From: JAPLJC01 sp052326585 | Lineage (GTDB): Bacteria; Desulfobacterota; Desulfobaccia; Desulfobaccales; 0-14-0-80-60-11 | Length of the DNA: 64,000 nt | Direction of reading: 5' to 3' | Assembly: GCA_052326585.1 (NCBI GenBank) | Contig: JBKQLU010000076.1 | Location: forward strand, 4,695-68,694 | Shown here: positions 46,186 through 54,219 of the stretch, in pieces | Numbering within the stretch: position 1 is the stretch's first letter | How the letters are laid out: every line of letters begins with the position of its first letter | The notes under the pieces: generated by a model | Seen by the model: the letters and a program-made list of their open reading frames with translations, nothing else | What the model was told of the DNA's origin: nothing | Database searches by the model: none | Program-made: the position numbers and the translations under genes

Positions 46186-46300
46186 GGCTGCGTCCTCGTT
46201 TGAGACGGGTAGTCTATCCTTAAATGGGGCGATGCCCTCATCCCCCCGAAAGCTGGCCAAGGCGCGGCCAGCCCCCCGGGGGGGCTTTTCCCGGACCAGG

Positions 46301-46957
46301 TCAATCCAGCTTTTCGTGGATATAGTAGAGAATCCTATTCTTGCTTTCCAGGTCTTTCCGGAGGGCCTCTTCATCCTCAACTTCCCGGGTCCGGATGTAG
46401 ACCCGCAAAAAGCTCTCCGGGGCCCCCCCATAGCCCGACAAGATGCTGGCGATGCGGCCGCCGTGGGCCCGAATCAGATCGGTGACCGCCTTAACCGTGC
46501 CGGGCCGATCTTCCAGTTCCAGGCCAATGGCCAGGGGGGCATGGCAGATGCCCGAAATGGAGACGAAGGCCCGGAAGATGTCGCCTTTGGAGATGATCCC
46601 CTGCAGGGCTCCCTGCTGGTCCACCACCGGCAAGGCGGAGATGTTCTTATTCAACATGACCGCGGCCGCTTTTTCCACCGTTTCCCCGGGAGCGATGGTG
46701 AAGAGATGTTTGGGCATCAGGCTCTTCACCGTGATCCGATCCAGGAGATAGTACATCTCGTGGATATCCAGGGTGGTGGCCTTGGAAGGCGTGGCCTCTT
46801 TCAGGTCCCGGTCCGAGACGATGCCCTGCAGGCGGCCTTTGCGCAAAACCGGCAGATGCCGCACCTTGTTTTGCTTCATGAGTTTGGAGGCCTTGATGAT
46901 GGAAGCCTCTTCATCCACGGTGACTAAGTCTTTGCTCATAAAATCCCGCACCGGCAT
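46301..46957 (-). CDS. CBS-pair plus ACT domain protein (AcuB-like)
   Basis: A 218-residue regulatory protein. Two CBS motifs (MSKDLVTVDEEASI...IVSDRDL and MPKHLFTIAPGETV...IISKGDIFRA) are followed by an ACT domain (LEDRPGTVKAVTDLI...) after residue ~135. CBS pairs bind adenine nucleotides and ACT domains bind amino acids. It sits 115 bases upstream of the tandem malic enzyme and may regulate it; that is inference. The ATG at 46957 has AAGGAGG 6 bases upstream. Confidence 0.87.
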   Translation of the reverse strand: MPVRDFMSKDLVTVDEEASIIKASKLMKQNKVRHLPVLRKGRLQGIVSDRDLKEATPSKATTLDIHEMYYLLDRITVKSLMPKHLFTIAPGETVEKAAAVMLNKNISALPVVDQQGALQGIISKGDIFRAFVSISGICHAPLAIGLELEDRPGTVKAVTDLIRAHGGRIASILSGYGGAPESFLRVYIRTREVEDEEALRKDLESKNRILYYIHEKLD

Positions 46958-47478
46958 GGCCAACCTCCTTGACGTGCACCGGGGACCCCCCGGCTGAGCC
47001 TGGGTAACCTATAGGGTCTTGTAAAAGTCGGCGCCTCTTCCTTCCGGGCCATCTGCTCTGCTCCCCGGCGTCGGGGTCTAAAGAGGATGGTTCGGATTGG
47101 TTTAACCTTCTAATTTCCCAGGAGGAAAGTCAAGCCCTCCCGGAGCCGGACAGTCAAATTTCCGGGGTCGGGCGAAGCCGGAAAGCCGCTTACGAGGGCG
47201 GCCCCTGGCCTGAATGGTTGGGAGTCCCTCAACTATTTAAAGAAATTTTTGCGCTTTGCCACGCCGGCGGGCGCCTTTTGGGGCCGGACCCCTAAACGCC
47301 GGTTAAGCCGCGGGATCGACTGATTCCGGCGACGGCCCGGGAATATTTTTGGCGGGGCCCCCTCAGCCACCGCGGTAAAAAAGAGCCAGGTTTGGCAAGT
47401 TAGCGGCGATAAACCGGCCACAAAAAAGGCAGGGCCATGGCTGATCCCGCCTGATTGCCGGTCCGTGGAGAAAGCCGG

Positions 47479-47571
47479 TTAAGCCGTTACCAACCTCCGC
47501 CAGCCTGCCAGGCCCAGGAGGCCGGCGCCCAGGAGCCAGAGAGCGCCGGGGATGGGCACCGCGGTTACCCC
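47479..47571 (-). pseudogene. Remnant of a PEP-CTERM/exosortase-type sorting signal
   Basis: On the minus strand 30 codons end in a TAA and encode VPIPGALWLLGAGLLGLAG followed by WRRLVTA. This is the layout of the exosortase sorting tail: VPxP, hydrophobic segment, basic tail. A stop codon (47572-47574) immediately precedes it and no body of the protein is visible upstream, so only the tail survives. The rest of the 1-kb gap (46958-47978) holds no gene I recognise. Confidence 0.6.
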
Positions 47572-47587
47572 TTAAATGATAAGGATC

Positions 47588-47632
47588 TTTGAGGATTAAA
47601 AATTTTGCGGTGTTGTCCCTGAACTTTAGCCT
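47588..47632 (+). repeat. Dispersed repeat, also at 56957-57000
   Basis: The phrase TGAGGATTAAAAATTTTGCG followed by GTTGTC and AACTTTAGCCT closely matches 56957-57000. Both copies are followed by further related leader sequence some hundred bases on (47878-47935 and 57465-57521), so the two stretches may be old duplicates. Confidence 0.45.
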
Positions 47633-47978
47633 CGCAACACCTGGGTTTCGGCCGGATACCAGGTTTGCCGCGGCGGGGTCTTCAGGAAAAAGGTGTCTTT
47701 ATGGTTCAAAAATCCTGGAAAAGGTTCCCAACTATTGATTTGGACCGAGAAAGCCTGGAATGTGGTATAGCTCGGTGAAAATTTACTTTTGCAGGGAAGT
47801 ATGTGCTATCATACCGGCGGCGGGAGGATGCCGCTTCAATCACTAGGATTGGAGGTTTCCCCCCAGCCCCAGAGGTCCCCAAAACCATTTCAGACGAAGC
47901 AGCCCGGCTGAGCTGCCTAATCTCGGACTGGCTGACAATGGGGCCCAATTAATCTCGCACCCAAGAGAGGGAAAGCCG

Positions 47979-48365
47979 ATGAGATTGAAATTGCTGGCGT
48001 GCTTGGTAGGATCGGTTCTGCTCTTGACCCTGGCCGCCAGAGCTCCGGCCGCGGAGAAAGGCATCTTGTGGGATGGCAGGCAATGGACCCAGGCATCCAC
48101 GGATGGGAAAATCGGCTATATTTGGGGAGTCGGCAACATGGCCGACTTCGAGGTGGCGTCGAGCCAAGGGCGATCCATCTGCGTATCCCGGGCCTTTGTG
48201 GATTCGCGTAAAAACCAGACCGTTCTCCAGGTCGTCCAGACAGTGGACCAATTTTACCAGGAGAATCCCGGGAAGCTGGACACCGCGGTGATCGAGGTAA
48301 TCCTCCGGCGCTGTACCACGGCCGTGTGCCCGCCGGAGACAGGGGGAGGAGAAAAGAAAAAATGA
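47979..48365 (+). CDS. Small secreted protein with paired cysteines
   Basis: A 128-residue protein with a signal peptide (cleavage near RAPAAE, residue ~25). The mature part has WDGRQWTQAS, IGYIWGVGNMADFE, one Cys in SICVSR and two in RRCTTAVCPP. The layout GYxxGV...C...VVQTVDQFYQENP...C is loosely like Rap1a/Tai-type periplasmic proteins, but I would not name it. GAGAGGG precedes the ATG. It overlaps the next gene by 4 bases. Confidence 0.7.
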   Translation: MRLKLLACLVGSVLLLTLAARAPAAEKGILWDGRQWTQASTDGKIGYIWGVGNMADFEVASSQGRSICVSRAFVDSRKNQTVLQVVQTVDQFYQENPGKLDTAVIEVILRRCTTAVCPPETGGGEKKK

Positions 48366-48595
48366 AAAAGCTGGCAATTCTGGCTGTGGTGGCGGCCTTG
48401 CTGCTGGGGGCCTGCTCCGGAATGTCTAACACTGAGCAGCGGACCCTGAGCGGCGCGGCCATCGGCGCCGGCGGCGGTACCCTCATCGGCTGGGCGGCCG
48501 GGTGCCCGTGGTGCGGTGCGGCCATCGGCGCCGGCGCCGGCGCCGCGGGAGGCTACATATACGACCAATATGAGAAAGGCCAGGGACGCCCATGA
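48362..48595 (+). CDS. Glycine-zipper lipoprotein
   Basis: A 77-residue lipoprotein. The lipobox is LLGACS (Cys near residue 19). The mature part is a glycine zipper (GAAIGAGGGTLIGWAAG...GAAIGAGAGAAGGYIYDQY) of the kind that inserts in or spans membranes. Its ATGA overlap with the preceding secreted protein shows they are co-translated. Confidence 0.8.
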   Translation: MKKLAILAVVAALLLGACSGMSNTEQRTLSGAAIGAGGGTLIGWAAGCPWCGAAIGAGAGAAGGYIYDQYEKGQGRP

Positions 48596-48859
48596 TGGTT
48601 GACGCGGGCCGAAATCCCTAGCTGAAGGGGGGGCTGCTCTCACCCCGGGGGAAAAATCATCTCAACCGGGGTTATGGGGCAACCCTCCCACCCAAATCAA
48701 AAGATGGTTTTGGCGACCCCTCTTCCTGGGCTTAACCAGGCCCGGGAGCGCCCTTGGGCTACTGCCCTGTCGCTTGTTGCCCCGCCGCTTTCCAGAAGGT
48801 CAACCGGGTTTAGGGTAGATCCAACAAAACTAAGCCAAAGTCGATAGTGGCTATTATTT

Positions 48860-48890
48860 ATAGGTAGTTTTACCTATCAACAAATAGGTA
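48860..48890. promoter_or_regulatory. Three-half-site candidate operator
   Basis: ATAGGTA-GTTT-TACCTAT is a perfect 7-4-7 inverted repeat (48860-48877), and a third ATAGGTA follows at 48884-48890. It lies about 100 bases before the pseudo-receiver gene. The rest of the 48596-48991 gap shows nothing recognisable. Confidence 0.5.
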
Positions 48891-48991
48891 TCATTGCCGA
48901 TTGAGGAAAGGTCCTTTTTAAGTTTATAGTTCGCTAAACTCACCGTGGCGCTGATCAATCTGCTGATCGACCCGAACCAGGAGGCAAACCC

Positions 48992-49468
48992 GTGGCTAGA
49001 TATGAAATTCTCTTGTTGGGTGACGGTTCTCATTCTTTTCGGACTATGGGTTGGGTATTGGAATATAAAGGCTTTTCAATCAAGGCCGTAACGGGCCCGG
49101 AAGCCGCCCTGGAGGCCCTGGTCAAAAAAGATTACGATTTGTTCATCGCCAACCTTTCCCGGGAGGAAAAGGATAACTTAGCCGTAGTGAGGCAAGCCAA
49201 GAGGATCGATCCTTCCATCAAAGTCATGCTGCTTACCGATCGCCTCGATTTGGCCTTCCCGCTGGAGGCTTATAATATCGACATCAACGATTACATCATC
49301 ATGCCGGTGAGCGCCCACGAATTTTGCCGCCGGGTGGCAACCTGTCTGGAAGGCTTGGTGGTGGACCTCGCTCCTGCGAACTCTCTATCTCGATCGGTTC
49401 CCCAAGCCGAAAAACTGCCCTATAACCCTGTGGTTCACGAGCCCATGGTTTCAGTGTCCCAGCAATGA
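48992..49468 (+). CDS. Degenerate response-regulator receiver protein
   Basis: A 158-residue single-domain protein with receiver fold pattern (YEILLLGDGSHSF, VKKDYDLFIANL, KVMLLTDR). The phospho-acceptor Asp is replaced (IANL instead of the usual LLDL), and the conserved Lys before Pro is Met (IIMPVS). So it probably works without phosphorylation, like the pseudo-receivers of pilus TadZ/CpaE proteins. The start is a GTG with AGGAGG 8 bases upstream. A decayed pilin follows directly. Confidence 0.75.
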   Translation: MARYEILLLGDGSHSFRTMGWVLEYKGFSIKAVTGPEAALEALVKKDYDLFIANLSREEKDNLAVVRQAKRIDPSIKVMLLTDRLDLAFPLEAYNIDINDYIIMPVSAHEFCRRVATCLEGLVVDLAPANSLSRSVPQAEKLPYNPVVHEPMVSVSQQ

Positions 49469-49472
49469 AATA

Positions 49473-49622
49473 GTCACGGCCGGCGCCACCGCCGTGGAGT
49501 GTGGCCTGTTGTTGGCACTGATTGCCATAGTGAGCGTCGGCGCGGTGACCACCCCTGGCACCACGCTGAGCGCTAAGTTCAACACGGTCTCCACGCAGAT
49601 CGCCGCTGCCGGAGGATCTTAA
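49473..49622 (+). pseudogene. Flp pilin remnant lacking its N terminus
   Basis: Fifty codons starting 4 bases after the pseudo-receiver stop encode GATAVECGLLLALIAIV...GTTLSAKFNTVSTQIAAAG, which matches the membrane and C-terminal part of Flp type IVb pilins. The MxKxxxFFxDES leader is missing and there is no start codon. VECG replaces VEYG. Confidence 0.8.
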
Positions 49623-49771
49623 TCCAGAATAACTAGGCGCCCCAAAATCTTGGCTAAATCAATTATCTTAATATGTTATATCGGGATGCCTATCTAAAAA
49701 TATGTAAAAATAAAAATTAATAATAAATTAACAAATACGCATATTTCCTATAATTTATTGATTATCTGTTG

Positions 49772-50002
49772 TCAATCTTTTGGGAATCTCCGCATCAGCA
49801 AATCATCTGTCACCTTCGCATTGCCTAGATTCATTAATTCATTCACTTTAATTTCCACCATACCCGCCCCGCCACAGCTTGAACATTTTCTCCAGAAATA
49901 ACCCTTCCCATGGCAATATGAGCAATCCTCCGCAGCGAAACACCGGCAAGGCTGCTCTTGCTCACCTATCCCATAGCATTCTTGACAAATGATCCGGTAC
50001 AT
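49772..50002 (-). CDS. Small DnaJ-type zinc-finger protein
   Basis: A 76-residue protein with four C-x2-C-like pairs (CQECYGIG, PCRCF, CSYCHGKG, CSSCGGAG). The CxxCxGxG type repeats are those of the DnaJ zinc domain, but no J domain is present. The ATG at 50002 has AGAGGG 6 bases upstream. It lies after the riboswitch-controlled small gene on the same strand, but 110 bases away. Confidence 0.7.
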   Translation of the reverse strand: MYRIICQECYGIGEQEQPCRCFAAEDCSYCHGKGYFWRKCSSCGGAGMVEIKVNELMNLGNAKVTDDLLMRRFPKD

Positions 50003-50114
50003 TTGATCCCTCTGGCAAGGATTTTTCACCTGAGGCCGGCGCTGGTGCCGAAGCGGTCAATGGCTCGGAAGGAGCCTGAAGAGAGCGGCCTCCAGGCCTG
50101 CGCGGCTTGACGGT

Positions 50115-50360
50115 TCATGGTTTTATCCACTCCTGAGCCTTTGCCTCCACCTTGCCACTCCGGAGTTTTTCATATTGACAGATCCTTTGGTAAAGAGATT
50201 GCTGTGAAAATGAATTGAGAAATTCGAGTCTTTTTCGCAGGGGTATAGTGAAATAAAACGGGCTTTCCATCAAAACCGCCAGAAGATTTCTTTTGATATG
50301 TGCTGTCGCCATTTGGCCCATTCCTCCCAGATTAATACTATATTGAATTTTGAGCTTCAT
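50115..50360 (-). CDS. Small protein of unrecognised family, copy 1, under a c-di-GMP riboswitch
   Basis: An 81-residue protein. The core AHIKRNLLAVLMESPFYFTI followed by PLRKRLEFLNSFSQQS recurs in the gene at 50817-51017 with about three quarters identity, so this is a real family. It is basic and predicted helical, without signal peptide or membrane span. A c-di-GMP-I riboswitch and terminator lie about 60 bases upstream on the same strand. I do not recognise the family. Confidence 0.75.
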   Translation of the reverse strand: MKLKIQYSINLGGMGQMATAHIKRNLLAVLMESPFYFTIPLRKRLEFLNSFSQQSLYQRICQYEKLRSGKVEAKAQEWIKP

Positions 50361-50421
50361 CTGCTTGATTCCCCCAGGCCCCTCGGGCTGCGAGGGTGAG
50401 CTGCAAAAGCAACATAAAAAA

Positions 50422-50452
50422 GCCGGGTTGCCCTATCTCCAGGCAACCCGGC
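50422..50452 (-). terminator. Riboswitch expression-platform terminator, copy 1
   Basis: GCCGGGTTGCC pairs with GGCAACCCGGC (11 bp) across a 9-base loop and is followed on the minus strand by a T run. The 5' arm is the 3' end of the aptamer, so ligand binding and termination compete. Confidence 0.85.
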
Positions 50453-50512
50453 TATCTCTTAAAGACCCGTGGTTTTCCGCCCCCGCCTCACGGCGGGTTT
50501 GGCTTTTTCTGT
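50442..50512 (-). promoter_or_regulatory. c-di-GMP-I (GEMM) riboswitch aptamer, copy 1
   Basis: Read on the minus strand: an A-rich lead-in, GCCAAACC, a stem closed by a GUGA tetraloop (CCCGCC-GTGA-GGCGGG), GGCGGAAAACCACGGGTCT, then AGATAGCCGGGTTGCC. These are the conserved GEMM parts (GCAAACC, GNRA tetraloop, GCAAAGCCACGGG, AGCCGGGTTGCC). It controls the small gene at 50115-50360. Confidence 0.85.
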
Positions 50513-50518
50513 ATCCGT

Positions 50519-50548
50519 TTAATACGCCCGATGGTTATAATCTGTCAA
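50519..50548 (-). promoter_or_regulatory. Promoter of riboswitch copy 1
   Basis: On the minus strand TTGACA (50548-50543) and TATTAA (50524-50519) are 18 bases apart, directly upstream of the aptamer. About 100 bases further upstream are also similar between the two riboswitch copies. Confidence 0.75.
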
Positions 50549-50816
50549 GCTTTTTTGAGGGATCGTTAACAAAAATATGGGCTCATTATAAAGACTCTGC
50601 CACAGGCTTGCTAAGGTAAGTGACAGGGATCAGGAAGGTTACATGCATCCATATCTGCACACCCTTACCCTGGGAGATTGCGGTCATCGCAGTGGGCGGA
50701 TCCCGAACCTCGAATCCATTTCTAAGATAAATGGGAAATTGTGAAAAGTTTTTGAGGAAGAAGAAGTCTGAAGTGAGCCGGGATCCGGATCGGGGATCGT
50801 TAATGTTTTCGGTTTT

Positions 50817-51017
50817 CTAAGATTTCTCGCATTCGAAATCAGACTTCCCGCCTATCCAGAGTTCTTCAGATGCACAAATGCACTGAGGAACAGATTGCTG
50901 GGAAAATAATTTCAGGAATTCCAGCCTCTTTCGCAGAGGTATACTGAAATAAAGCGGGTTTTCGATCAAAACCGCCAGAATCTCTCTCCTAATATGTGCA
51001 CTCCCCATCTTGGCCAT
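50817..51017 (-). CDS. Small protein of unrecognised family, copy 2
   Basis: A 66-residue protein. AHIRREILAVLIENPLYFSI and PLRKRLEFLKLFSQQS match copy 1 closely. Codons upstream of the ATG still encode a match to the N terminus of copy 1 (NLKIQSSIK), but without a start codon, so the reading frame here begins later, at the ATG preceded by GGGG. Its upstream region is not a riboswitch but the dyad leader also found before the pilins. Confidence 0.7.
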   Translation of the reverse strand: MAKMGSAHIRREILAVLIENPLYFSIPLRKRLEFLKLFSQQSVPQCICASEELWIGGKSDFECEKS

Positions 51018-51079
51018 GTTTCCCCGCTTGATACTAGATTGAATTTTTAGATTTACCTGATTGATTTCCCGGCTCCTCT

Positions 51080-51165
51080 TTGGCTTCGATGGTAATATGG
51101 TTCATCGCTGGGAAAAAGTGAATCGGGGATTCCCTGATATCTACCTTCGATAACAATGAATTTCG
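51080..51165 (-). promoter_or_regulatory. Dyad leader, copy D (before small protein copy 2)
   Basis: Read on the minus strand this matches the pilin leaders: AAATTCATTGTTATCGAAGG, the dyad ATCAGGG-AAT-CCCCGAT (51138-51122), then CCATATTACCATCGAAGCC. It is the only copy on this strand. The remaining bases to 51480 hold the promoter of the NarL-type gene and no other recognised element. Confidence 0.65.
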
Positions 51166-51406
51166 GGTCAGGAGAATGCTCTATTTTCTAATTCGGGATT
51201 ATCCGACCGGAGAGCGTATTGGGGAAAATCATTTGGGAATTTTCACAGCCTTACCTCGGTTCTTATTCAAAATTTCCTTGACAAAACTCACCAATGGCAA
51301 AATAATGCTTTTACTTATATCGATTTGTCCATAGGTTAAAAGATAAGGAGATCTCCCAGACGGCAACCGAGATCCTTAATCGCCTAACAGAAAAAGAGAG
51401 GGGTCT

Positions 51407-51465
51407 CCCAAACCATTTTTTGAATATAGTGGCTAAGCGTGCCGCATAACCTGAAAATAGATAAT
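51407..51465 (+). repeat. Leader repeat E, copy before the NarL-type regulator
   Basis: AAACCATTTTTTGA...TGGC-AAG-TGCCGCATAA-CT here is nearly repeated at 57468-57521 before trkA; a weaker match lies at 47878-47935 before the secreted protein gene. It ends 15 bases before the start codon. Confidence 0.45.
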
Positions 51466-51479
51466 TCAAGGGTGCTATT

Positions 51480-52133
51480 ATGCCCATCAAAATCATCTTG
51501 GCAGATGACCATCAGATAGTTCGCCAGGGATTGCGGATGCTGCTGACCCGCGAGCCTGACATGATGGTGGTGGGGGAATCCAACAATGGCCGCGATGCCG
51601 TGAGCCTGTCGCAAGAACTGGCTCCAGACGTGATCATCATGGATATCTCCATGCCCGAGTTAAACGGTATCGATGCTACCCGCCAGATCGTCGCAATTAA
51701 TTCCAGGGTGAAGATCATTGGCCTCTCTATGCATTCGGACAGTCTATTCGTGCTGAATATGCTCCGGGCGGGGGCCTGTGGTTACCTTTTGAAGGAATGC
51801 GGCCCGGAAGAATTAGTGCAGGCCATCCGTACCGTGATGCGGGAAAAGAGCTATATCAGCCCCGGGGTCTCCGATATATTAATCAAGGACCTCGCCCACA
51901 ATCGGGGCGAGGAACCCCGCTCGGCCTATACCTTGCTAAGCCCGCGGGAACGGGAGGTCTTGCAGCTCATGGCTGAAGGGAGAAACACCCTGCAGATCGC
52001 CAAAACCTTAAGCCTCAGCAGCAAGACCGTAGAAGCGCACCGCAAGCAAATCATGAACAAGGTGGGCATCGACAATGTTGCCGAACTCACCAAATATGCC
52101 ATTCGTCAGGGATTGACCTGCCTGGGAGTATGA
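51480..52133 (+). CDS. NarL/FixJ-type response regulator
   Basis: A 217-residue two-domain regulator. The receiver has the acidic pair in LADDH, the phospho-acceptor Asp in IIMDISMPE and the Lys in LLKECG. The LuxR-type HTH reads SPREREVLQLMAEGRNTLQI and continues to VEAHRKQIMNKVGI. All phosphorylation residues are intact. No histidine kinase is adjacent. It lies in the middle of the pilin region, so it is a good candidate to bind the dyad leaders; this is inference. Confidence 0.92.
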   Translation: MPIKIILADDHQIVRQGLRMLLTREPDMMVVGESNNGRDAVSLSQELAPDVIIMDISMPELNGIDATRQIVAINSRVKIIGLSMHSDSLFVLNMLRAGACGYLLKECGPEELVQAIRTVMREKSYISPGVSDILIKDLAHNRGEEPRSAYTLLSPREREVLQLMAEGRNTLQIAKTLSLSSKTVEAHRKQIMNKVGIDNVAELTKYAIRQGLTCLGV

Positions 52134-52149
52134 CCCCCGTAACCTTTGT

Positions 52150-52420
52150 TCGCCTAATATGTCTTGAATCAGACTCGATTTGACACTATTTCACAGTTTG
52201 GTTTCTGTATCCTTTTTCCGTTAACCAGGCACTTTTCGTAGGCTTTTCCCGCCTAATTTCCCCAAGGATCAGGAATCCTCTAATTTAACTGGCCTGCCAA
52301 GGACGATCTTCAATAATCGCCTGCCTTTCCCTCTTCCAAATTCATGATTATCGAAGATAAATATCAGGGATGCCCTGATTTACCTTCCCCCATAGATGGC
52401 CCATATTATTATCAAAACCG
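52150..52420 (+). promoter_or_regulatory. Dyad leader, copy A (before pilin 2)
   Basis: About 270 bases similar to the leader at 54475-54780. It contains TTTCTGTATCCT and CACTTTTCGTAGGC blocks, then AATTCATGATTATCGAAG, the perfect dyad ATCAGGG-ATG-CCCTGAT (52363-52379), TTTACC and CATATTATTATC, the last two 19 bases apart as a possible activator-dependent promoter. Confidence 0.7.
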
Positions 52421-52475
52421 AAAGGACATCTCGCAATGCTAGCCTGCAACCGTGGGCGCCAAGATGGAGATAGCC

Positions 52476-52616
52476 ATGGGAAAGCGCAGAAATTTCTTTA
52501 AGGACGACTCCGATTCCGCCACCGTGGAGTACCGCATGCTGGTGGTTATGATTGCGATGGCGATAATTGCGGCCTCGATAGCCAACCTGAGCAAAGCCCT
52601 GGGCACTTTGTTCTAA
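52476..52616 (+). CDS. Divergent Flp-type pilin
   Basis: A 46-residue protein: MGKRRNFFKDDSDSATVEYR, then a hydrophobic helix, ending SKALGTLF. The leader, the Glu5-Tyr pair and the helix match Flp pilins, but the glycine before the prepilin cleavage site is Asp (DSDS for DESG) and the C-terminal SAKFN part is shortened. It may be unprocessed. GGAG lies upstream. Confidence 0.72.
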   Translation: MGKRRNFFKDDSDSATVEYRMLVVMIAMAIIAASIANLSKALGTLF

Positions 52617-52818
52617 AAGGTCGCCACCAGCGTCTCGTCCGCATAAGATCAAAGGGTGCCGGTCAATTTTTTCGCCATTAAAGCAAAATACGGCGCGAAA
52701 CCATCATCCAGAGAATTTTCAGAGACTTAACCGGGGCGCCGGAACCTGGAAGATATCCATGGTAATCCGGTAAAAATTAGCATACTCTTTCTTCTAGTAC
52801 CGGTGAGGAGGTATTTTG

Positions 52819-54000
52819 ATGGTTTCCAAAAAACTTACTGCTACAGTTCTATTTGCGAGCGGCGCGGTCCACCCGGAAATTCCGGTGATACTCGCATCAA
52901 TACCACGCCTTAACCTAATAGGTCAAGCCTGTGATCCTGTTGAGTTCGTGGATTCACAGATAGAACCCGCCGACCTGGTTCTGGTCGAACTGCCCGCTGA
53001 GACCGACCTCCCGGAATACCTGGAAAAATTGGTCCAGAGACTGCCCCAAACCTGCTTCATAGCCTGCTCCGATAAATGGAAACCGGACTTCTTGATTCGG
53101 GCCTTGCAAACTGGAGTGCGTGATTTTCTGACATTACCCCTCTCTAAGACCGATCTGGCCGCGGCAATCGAACGGGCCTTCCCGACCAGGAGGTCGGAGT
53201 CTGGTCATGTTATCGTGGTAACAGGAAACAAGGGGGGGGTCGGGGTCACCACCGTTGCTGTTAACCTGGCTTTGGCATTGGCTGAATTGAGCAATGAGGA
53301 AGTGGCATTAGTGGACTTGGGACGTCCATTCCCTAGTATTGCCAAGTTTCTGAATCAAAAACCAGATTATTCCTTGTCTGATTTAATCCGTAGTGAAGTA
53401 AGTACCGATAGTATATTTTTCGAAAAATTAATGCACCATTACACCTCCAATCTACATATTCTTTATGGTATTAAGGAGTTTGTTGATCAAAATAAACTTA
53501 ACGTAGAATTAATTGGCAAAGTATTGGAAGAATTAAGGCAGAGTTATAAACATATTATAATTGATTTAAGCAATTGGATAGATAATATATTTATTCAAGT
53601 ACTCAATGAAGCTGATATGGTTTTATTGCTTAGCGGTCTAAGTGTTATAGATATTTATAACATGGATATGTTATGGTCATTACTGAGAGAATGGAAGCTG
53701 CCTTACAATAAAATAAAAATAGTAGTTAACCGCCGTAACCGTGGTAATAGCCTGCAATTGGATGCTCTGAAAAATATAATCCAGCCATCTTCATTCGAAA
53801 CATTTCCAAGTTGCTACTTGCAATTGACTGCGGCCCTTACCGCTGGGAAGCCTTTGGGAATTTTCGCTCCTCGCAGTGAACTATGGAAAAAGATAAAAAT
53901 TCTTGCCGAGCAGGTCCAACAACAGGGCAAAAGCGGTTCAGGAGAGGCGGAAGAGTATGCAAATAAAACAGTTTCTAAGCGGCGGTTTTGGGTATTTTGA
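52819..54000 (+). CDS. TadZ/CpaE-like pilus assembly ATPase
   Basis: A 393-residue protein. Residues ~1-115 form a pseudo-receiver (VLVELPAETDLPEYLEKL, DFLTLPLSKTDL). From ~130 a MinD/ParA-type ATPase follows, with the deviant Walker A NKGGVGVTT and a VALVDLG switch segment. TadZ proteins mark the pole or site of Tad/Flp pilus assembly. The ATG at 52819 has GAGGAGG 6 bases upstream. The second half is notably AT-rich. No tadA, tadB, tadC or rcp gene lies nearby. Confidence 0.83.
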   Translation: MVSKKLTATVLFASGAVHPEIPVILASIPRLNLIGQACDPVEFVDSQIEPADLVLVELPAETDLPEYLEKLVQRLPQTCFIACSDKWKPDFLIRALQTGVRDFLTLPLSKTDLAAAIERAFPTRRSESGHVIVVTGNKGGVGVTTVAVNLALALAELSNEEVALVDLGRPFPSIAKFLNQKPDYSLSDLIRSEVSTDSIFFEKLMHHYTSNLHILYGIKEFVDQNKLNVELIGKVLEELRQSYKHIIIDLSNWIDNIFIQVLNEADMVLLLSGLSVIDIYNMDMLWSLLREWKLPYNKIKIVVNRRNRGNSLQLDALKNIIQPSSFETFPSCYLQLTAALTAGKPLGIFAPRSELWKKIKILAEQVQQQGKSGSGEAEEYANKTVSKRRFWVF

Positions 54001-54219
54001 CGGAAGGACACAAACAGGACAAATATTTTATCAATATCAAGCCAGAGCCTCAGAACCCTGCGAGAAATGATAAATAAAAACAGGCCAATGAGGTATATGT
54101 TTACCTGTGGTATGCTTAAATTGAGAAAGAAGTTGACGTATTAGGAATTTTGAGCTATCGTCTCCCGCAAAAGAAGGCGCCTTAAAAAAAGGACAGAACT
54201 TATCCTGTGAGAGTGGGCA

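Noticed and set aside
47233..47421. A 62-codon minus-strand frame in the 1-kb gap after the CBS-ACT gene
   Set aside because: Basic, low-complexity product without ribosome site or motif.
47979..48365. Tai4/Rap1a-type T6SS immunity protein
   Set aside because: Only a loose pattern of Gly-Val and Cys positions agrees, and no effector gene lies nearby.
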